Shown: positions 60,236 to 64,000 of the stretch, piece after piece
Layout: every line of letters begins with the position of its first letter
How positions within the stretch are numbered: the stretch's first letter is position 1
NCBI GenBank assembly: GCA_904419835.1
Contig: CAJFTA010000013.1
Coordinates: forward strand, 1 to 64,000
Length of the DNA: 64,000 bases
Reading direction: 5' to 3'
DNA from: an uncultured Pseudoflavonifractor sp.
GTDB taxonomy: Bacteria > Bacillota > Clostridia > Oscillospirales > Oscillospiraceae
Program-made: the position numbers and the translations under genes
The notes under the pieces: generated by a model
The model's database searches: none
What the model was told of the DNA's origin: nothing
Seen by the model: only the letters and a program-made list of their open reading frames with translations

Positions 60236-60898
60236 TCAGCGCCCGGCGCGGGCCCGGGCCAGGGTGGCGCACACCACCTTGTCCGCCCCGGCGGTGCGCA
60301 GGGTGCGGGCGCACTCGGAGATGGTGGAGCCGGTGGTGATCACGTCGTCGATGAGGAGAATCCGCTTTCCGGCCACCAGCTCCGGGTCGGTGCAGACATA
60401 GGCCCCCAGCACGTTGGCCCGGCGGCGCTCGTCGTGCTCCAGGCCGGACTGGGCCTCGGTGTCCCGCAGCTTGCGCAGGGTCTCCACCGCCGCGTCGTTC
60501 AGGTTCACCGCCGCCGACTGGGCCAGCAGAAAGGCCTGGTCATAGCCCCGCTCCCTCTTGCGCCTGTCCGACAGGGGCACCCAGGAGATGAGGTCGTACT
60601 CCCCCGCCAGGTGGTCGTGGACGCACTGGGCCGTCAGGATGCCGTAGATGCCGGCGTACCGGCTCATGCCTTTGAACTTGTAGCGGTGGATGGAGTCCCG
60701 TACAAAGCCCTCATAGCGCAGGGGCGAGACGCACTTGTCAAAGAACTCCCCTGTCTGCTCCGCCGCCTCCTCGGTGAGCCAGGGCAGGGTGCGCTGGCAC
60801 TGGGCGCAGATCTCCCGCTCGCCGCTGCCCAGCACCCGGCCGCAGAACACGCACCGGGGCGGAAACAGCAGATCCAGCAGAACCTGCCCCGCCCTCAT
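60236..60898 (-). CDS. ComF-family phosphoribosyltransferase-like protein
   Basis: A 220-residue protein with an N-terminal zinc ribbon (FPPRCVFCGRVL and REICAQCQRTL, about 12-38) and a phosphoribosyltransferase fold (about 100-215; SDRRKRERGYDQAFLLAQ at about 109 and the PRPP loop RILLIDDVITTGSTISECAR at about 178-197). ComFC of naturally competent bacteria is of this kind and helps DNA uptake, but members occur widely in non-competent species. It is coupled to the ribbon-helix-helix gene by a four-base overlap. Confidence 0.9.
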   Translation of the reverse strand: MRAGQVLLDLLFPPRCVFCGRVLGSGEREICAQCQRTLPWLTEEAAEQTGEFFDKCVSPLRYEGFVRDSIHRYKFKGMSRYAGIYGILTAQCVHDHLAGEYDLISWVPLSDRRKRERGYDQAFLLAQSAAVNLNDAAVETLRKLRDTEAQSGLEHDERRRANVLGAYVCTDPELVAGKRILLIDDVITTGSTISECARTLRTAGADKVVCATLARARAGR

Positions 60899-61068
60899 TT
60901 CAGGTCCTCCGGCCGGATAGGCCCGTGTTCCTTCTCAAAATCACGGATACAGGTGTTGATGAGGTACAGGATCTGTCCACTCATAGAGCGGCCTTCATAG
61001 GCTGCAATATACTGGAGTTTGTCATGAATGGCCTTGTCTGTCCGAATGCTGAGATGATTCTTTTCCAT
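60895..61068 (-). CDS. Ribbon-helix-helix (Arc-like) protein
   Basis: A 57-residue protein with an Arc/MetJ fold: strand KNHLSIRTDKAIHDKLQYIA (about 3-22), turn YEGRSMSGQ, and helix ILYLINTCIRDFEKEHG (about 32-48). Such proteins bind DNA as dimers, often as antitoxins or autoregulators, but no toxin gene is next to it. The ATG at 61068 follows AGGAGACGAGG. It overlaps comF-type gene start by four bases, so the two are translated together. It may regulate the pair. Confidence 0.8.
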   Translation of the reverse strand: MEKNHLSIRTDKAIHDKLQYIAAYEGRSMSGQILYLINTCIRDFEKEHGPIRPEDLK

Positions 61069-61157
61069 ATGCCTCGTCTCCTTCCGGTAGACAAAGCATA
61101 TCTTTTGCACAAATTCTTAGTTAATTCTTACGGCATTTTTACGGCTTAAAATTTCCA

Positions 61158-63374
61158 CTATTCAACGGCGGCCAACCGGGCCCGCAGGCCGGAATACCGC
61201 CGCTGCTGGCGGTTGTTGGCCACCATCTGGGCCACCTTGCCCTCGTCCCCCACCACGATAAAGAGCTCCCTGGCCCGGGTGATGGCGGTGTAGAGCACGC
61301 CCCGGGTGAGCAGCATGGGCGCGCCGTCCAGGGCGGCCAGAATCACCGCCCGGTACTCGCTGCCCTGGGCCTTATGTACCGTGACGGCGTAGGCCGGCTC
61401 CAGCTCGGAGAGCATGTCCGGCGTATACTCCACCGTCCGGCCCTCAAAGTCCACGGTGATGACCTCGTCCCGGTTGTCCACCCTGGTAATCACGCCGACG
61501 TCCCCGTTGAAGATGCCCATGCCCGTGTCGGTGTTGTCCCTGCCCCGCCACATGACGTCGTAGTTGTTGCGCACCTGCATCACCCGGTCCCCCTCCCGGA
61601 AGATATACTCCCCGAAGCGGCGCTCCCCCTTGCCGGGCCGGGCCGGGTTCACCGCCTCCTGGATGCTCCGGTTGAGGGAGGCGGTGCCGGTGGTGTGCCG
61701 CCGGGTGGGGGAGAGCACCTGGATCTGGTCGGCGGGGATGCCCATCTTCTCGGGCAGGCGGGTCCTGCACAGCTCCACGATGGTGTCCGCCACCCGCACC
61801 GGGTCGGTGCGGCGAAGGAAAAAGAAGTCCTTGGCGGCGCTGTTGTGCAGGTCGGGCAGCTCCCCCCGGTTGACGCTGTGGGCGTTCATGACAATGGCGC
61901 TCTGGGCGGCCTGGCGGAAGATCTCGGTCAGCCGCACCGTGGGCACCCTGCCGCTGCGGATGAGGTCGGAGAGCACGTTGCCCGGCCCCACCGAGGGCAG
62001 CTGGTCCGGGTCCCCCACCAGCACCAGGCGGCACTCCCCCCGCAGGGCGGACAGCAGGGCCCGCATGAGGGTGATGTCCACCATGGAGGTCTCGTCCACA
62101 ATCACCGCGTCCGCCTTCAGGGGCTCGGACTCGTCGTGGGCGAACACCAGCCTGCCGGTGCCCGGGTCGAACTGGGTCTCCAGCAGGCGGTGGATGGTGT
62201 AGGCCTCCATGCCGCACAGCTCCCCCAGCCGCTTGGCCGCCCGGCCGGTGGGGGCGGCCAGGGCGGTGTCCAGCCCCATGTGGTCGAAGAGGGCCAGCAC
62301 CCCCCGGAGGGAGGTGGTCTTGCCGGTGCCCGGGCCGCCGGTGAGCAGCATGACCTGGGACCGGGCCGCCAGCTCCACGGCGGAGCGCTGCTGGGGGGCG
62401 TAGGTGATGCCCTGGTCACGCTGGATCCGGTCGAGAACGCTGTCCAGGTCCTCCGGGGGCAGCAGCTCCGCCCGGCTCATCCCGGCCAGGCGCTCCGCCA
62501 CATAGCACTCCGCCTCGTACAGGTCGAAGAGGTAGACCGCCTCCTCCCCCGCCGTCTCCTCCTGGATGACCTCGCCCCGCTCCAGCAGGGCCTCCAGCCC
62601 GTCCCCCAGGGCCTCCAGGTCCTCCAGGCCCAGCAGCTGGGCGGTGGCGGCAAGCAGCTTCCGCCGGGGCAGGAAGGTGTGGCCGTTGTTCAGGTTGTGG
62701 CTCAGCTCAAAGAGCAGCCCCGCCTCCAGCCGCTGGGGGTCGTCCCCCTCCATGCCCTGGTCCAGGGCCAGCGCGTCGGCCTGGTCAAACCGGACCCCCA
62801 GCTCCTCGTCCACCAGCAGGTAGGGGTTGGCCCGCAGCACCTCCAGGGTCCGGTCCCCGTACCGCCGGTAGAGGGGCATGGCCAGCTGGAGGGGCAGCTG
62901 GTGGTCCCCCAAAAACTCCAGCAGCCGGCGCATGCCCAGCTGAAGGCGGAAGTTCTCCCCCATGGCCAGGGCCCGCTTCCGGGTGATGCCGTGGATTTTG
63001 GTCAGCCGCTCCGGGTGCTCCTCCAGCACGGTGAGGGCATCGCCGCCGAACTCCTCCACAATCTTCCTGGCCGTGGCCGCGCCGATGCCCCGCACCGCGC
63101 CCGAGGCCAGATAGTCGAAGATGGCCCGCTCGCCCGCGGGCATCCGCCGGTCCACCGTCTCGGCCTTGAACTGCTCGCCGTAGGAGGCGTGGCGCATCCA
63201 GCTGCCCCGGACGGTGATGCTCTCCCCCGGCGCGGCCCCCGGGATGCATCCCACCACGGTGATGCCCCCCTGGTCCCCCGCGTCCAGCCGGAGGACCGTG
63301 TAGCCGTTCTCCTCGTTCTGGTAGATGACGGCCTCAACGGTGCCCTCAATGCAGTTGAGCTGTTCTTCTTCCAT
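61158..63374 (-). CDS. recD2: RecD2-type ATP-dependent helicase
   Basis: A 738-residue SF1B 5'-3' helicase without RecBC partners, acting in DNA repair and replication fork integrity. An N-terminal OB-like region (about 5-75) and a HhH segment (about 92-185, GAVRGIGAATARKIVEEFGG) precede the motor: Walker A LLTGGPGTGKTTSLRGVLAL (about 345), VIVDETSMVDITLMRALLSA (Walker B, about 425), LVGDPDQLPSVGPGNVLSDL (III), VQVLSPTRRHTTG and AYAVTVHKAQGSEYRAVILA (V, about 665), then LYTAITRARELFIVVG (VI). GGGGAAGAG precedes the ATG. Confidence 0.95.
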   Translation of the reverse strand: MEEEQLNCIEGTVEAVIYQNEENGYTVLRLDAGDQGGITVVGCIPGAAPGESITVRGSWMRHASYGEQFKAETVDRRMPAGERAIFDYLASGAVRGIGAATARKIVEEFGGDALTVLEEHPERLTKIHGITRKRALAMGENFRLQLGMRRLLEFLGDHQLPLQLAMPLYRRYGDRTLEVLRANPYLLVDEELGVRFDQADALALDQGMEGDDPQRLEAGLLFELSHNLNNGHTFLPRRKLLAATAQLLGLEDLEALGDGLEALLERGEVIQEETAGEEAVYLFDLYEAECYVAERLAGMSRAELLPPEDLDSVLDRIQRDQGITYAPQQRSAVELAARSQVMLLTGGPGTGKTTSLRGVLALFDHMGLDTALAAPTGRAAKRLGELCGMEAYTIHRLLETQFDPGTGRLVFAHDESEPLKADAVIVDETSMVDITLMRALLSALRGECRLVLVGDPDQLPSVGPGNVLSDLIRSGRVPTVRLTEIFRQAAQSAIVMNAHSVNRGELPDLHNSAAKDFFFLRRTDPVRVADTIVELCRTRLPEKMGIPADQIQVLSPTRRHTTGTASLNRSIQEAVNPARPGKGERRFGEYIFREGDRVMQVRNNYDVMWRGRDNTDTGMGIFNGDVGVITRVDNRDEVITVDFEGRTVEYTPDMLSELEPAYAVTVHKAQGSEYRAVILAALDGAPMLLTRGVLYTAITRARELFIVVGDEGKVAQMVANNRQQRRYSGLRARLAAVE

Positions 63375-63426
63375 GGCGTCTCTTCCCCTATCCTGTCTCG
63401 TTCGTACATACGTTATATTACCCTAT

Positions 63427-63455
63427 ATCATACCTGCTTTTCCTCCCAAAGGCAA
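63427..63455 (-). promoter_or_regulatory. recD2 promoter
   Basis: Minus strand: TTGCCT (63455-63450), 17-base spacer, TATGAT (63432-63427), overlapping the 3' end of the upstream small gene. Confidence 0.65.
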
Positions 63456-63772
63456 GCGGGAAGGTCGTCCATGGCGCAGAGAATCACGCCCCTGTCCCGC
63501 CAGGCCAGCCGCTCGGCCAGCCGCCGCCCCTGCCCGCTCAGGCCGCAGTCGGCGATGACCACGGTAAACCGGGCCATGCCCCCTTTCCTCAGCCAGCGCA
63601 GCCCGGCCAGGTCCTGCTCCAGATGCTCCCCGTCCCCACCGGCGGGCACCACGGCGTACACGCTCCCCCGCCCCACCGGGGCCACCGCGGCCCCCAGCAG
63701 CAGCCAGCCCAGGGCCAGCAGCCCGGCAGCAGCCAGAAGGGCCAGCACAGCCCTGCCAATCACAAATAACAA
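63428..63772 (-). CDS. Small membrane-anchored protein, unknown function
   Basis: A 114-residue protein: one N-terminal membrane segment (about 5-30, AVLALLAAAGLLALGWLLLG) and a soluble domain with DGEHLEQDLAGLRWLRKGGM (about 47-66) and RFTVVIADCGLSGQGRRLAE. Similar short proteins are common in Oscillospiraceae but have no assigned role as far as I know. The start is a TTG at 63772; GGAGGTGAGG lies upstream, inside a 13-base hairpin. A longer frame from an ATG further up is out of frame with this protein. Confidence 0.65.
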   Translation of the reverse strand: MLFVIGRAVLALLAAAGLLALGWLLLGAAVAPVGRGSVYAVVPAGGDGEHLEQDLAGLRWLRKGGMARFTVVIADCGLSGQGRRLAERLAWRDRGVILCAMDDLPACLWEEKQV

Positions 63773-63773
63773 T

Positions 63774-63816
63774 GCCCCTCACCTCCGCCATATCCTATGC
63801 GCGGGAGGTGAGGGGC
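63774..63816 (-). promoter_or_regulatory. Hairpin enclosing the ribosome binding site of the 63428-63772 gene
   Basis: Perfect 13-base stem (GCCCCTCACCTCC with GGAGGTGAGGGGC) and a 17-base loop. On the minus strand the 3' arm is exactly the Shine-Dalgarno, and the TTG start follows one base after the stem. No T run is present, so it is not a typical terminator. Confidence 0.7.
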
Positions 63817-63848
63817 GTTCGGGGGCAAAGGCCGCTTTTTCCGCCCGT

Positions 63849-64000
63849 TCAGGCCAGAACGGAGGAAAACAGGTTGATGCCGAAGGCGGTGAGCAGGCTC
63901 ATGATGCACCCGGCCAGCAGCACGCCGGCAAAGATGCTGGGCAGCGCCTTGCGCAGGGGCATGTCCAGGAAGGCCGCCACCAGCGCGCCGGTCCAGGCGC
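63849..64000 (-). CDS. COG2426-type small multidrug export protein, 3' end only
   Basis: Only the last 50 codons are in the window. They read AWTGALVAAFLDMPLRKALP, SIFAGVLLAGCIMSLLTAFG and INLFSSVLA, two short membrane segments like the C-terminus of COG2426 small-export proteins (MPLRKALP-type cytoplasmic turn followed by a glycine-rich helix). The frame runs off the right edge. The gene lies just upstream of the hairpin and the small membrane protein on the same strand, so they may be co-transcribed. Confidence 0.6.
   Translation of the reverse strand, partial: AWTGALVAAFLDMPLRKALPSIFAGVLLAGCIMSLLTAFGINLFSSVLA

Noticed and set aside
63423..63791. An ATG-start frame overlapping the small membrane protein
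   Set aside because: It reads Gly/Ala/Arg-rich low-complexity sequence, while the TTG-start frame gives a proper membrane segment and domain.

Overview
The window looks like the chromosome of an anaerobic, endospore-forming, high-GC Clostridia species, most likely an Oscillospiraceae-type gut bacterium. This rests on sporulation genes (spoVAD/spoVAE, the spoIIAA-spoIIAB-sigF operon, a collagen-like exosporium-type protein), strong Shine-Dalgarno sites, T-box leaders, the clostridial murB-rapZ-yvcK-whiA block and a GC-rich codon bias. I see no tRNA, rRNA, CRISPR array, transposase or phage gene. Most genes lie on the minus strand.

Layout. 1-3420: a dispersed structured repeat, then two ECF sigma/anti-sigma (DUF4179-type) pairs; the left pair is decayed and the right pair looks intact. 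3540-9800: a phosphodiesterase, a SleB-like hydrolase, guaB, an acyl-ACP thioesterase, a Cys-rich zinc-ribbon protein and spoVAD-spoVAE. 9844-13700: a methyltransferase and a surface 5'-nucleotidase, then a hemolysin III-type membrane protein. 13928-20130 is an accessory stretch: a four-gene operon with two TIGR04076-type proteins around a divergent peptide deformylase, a MATE transporter, a vWA protein, a broken Vat-type acetyltransferase, a DUF2200 protein and a macro-domain fusion. 20483-23715: the collagen-like protein, then a TetM-like GTPase fused to a Rae1/YacP-type nuclease domain. 23934-30165: a beta-glucan set (lipoprotein GH16 and a circularly permuted, membrane-anchored GH3) below an AgrC/AgrA-type two-component pair.

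30252-35000: a glycosyltransferase, an XRE regulator with two inverted-repeat operators facing a divergent small gene, the spoIIA operon with an unusual 355-base insertion, and a lipoprotein. 35308-43720: valS with a valine T-box, small genes, an anion permease, and a TrpXYZ-like ABC transporter behind a T-box whose specifier reads TGG (Trp). 43794-51200: an EamA transporter, a HAD phosphatase, pcrA, an aldehyde dehydrogenase and a cardiolipin synthase. 51216-58560: murB-rapZ-yvcK-whiA-dnaE, apparently co-transcribed with the synthase. 58793-64000: the second copy of the dispersed repeat, mreB, a ComF-type gene with a small ribbon-helix-helix gene, recD2, a small membrane protein and the end of a COG2426-type membrane protein.

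Many promoters match the sigma-A consensus with 17-base spacing, which makes transcription units unusually easy to read. The observations I would follow first are the GTPase-nuclease fusion, the divergent deformylase operon, the covarying dispersed repeat, the interrupted spoIIA operon, and two genes whose Shine-Dalgarno sits inside a long hairpin.
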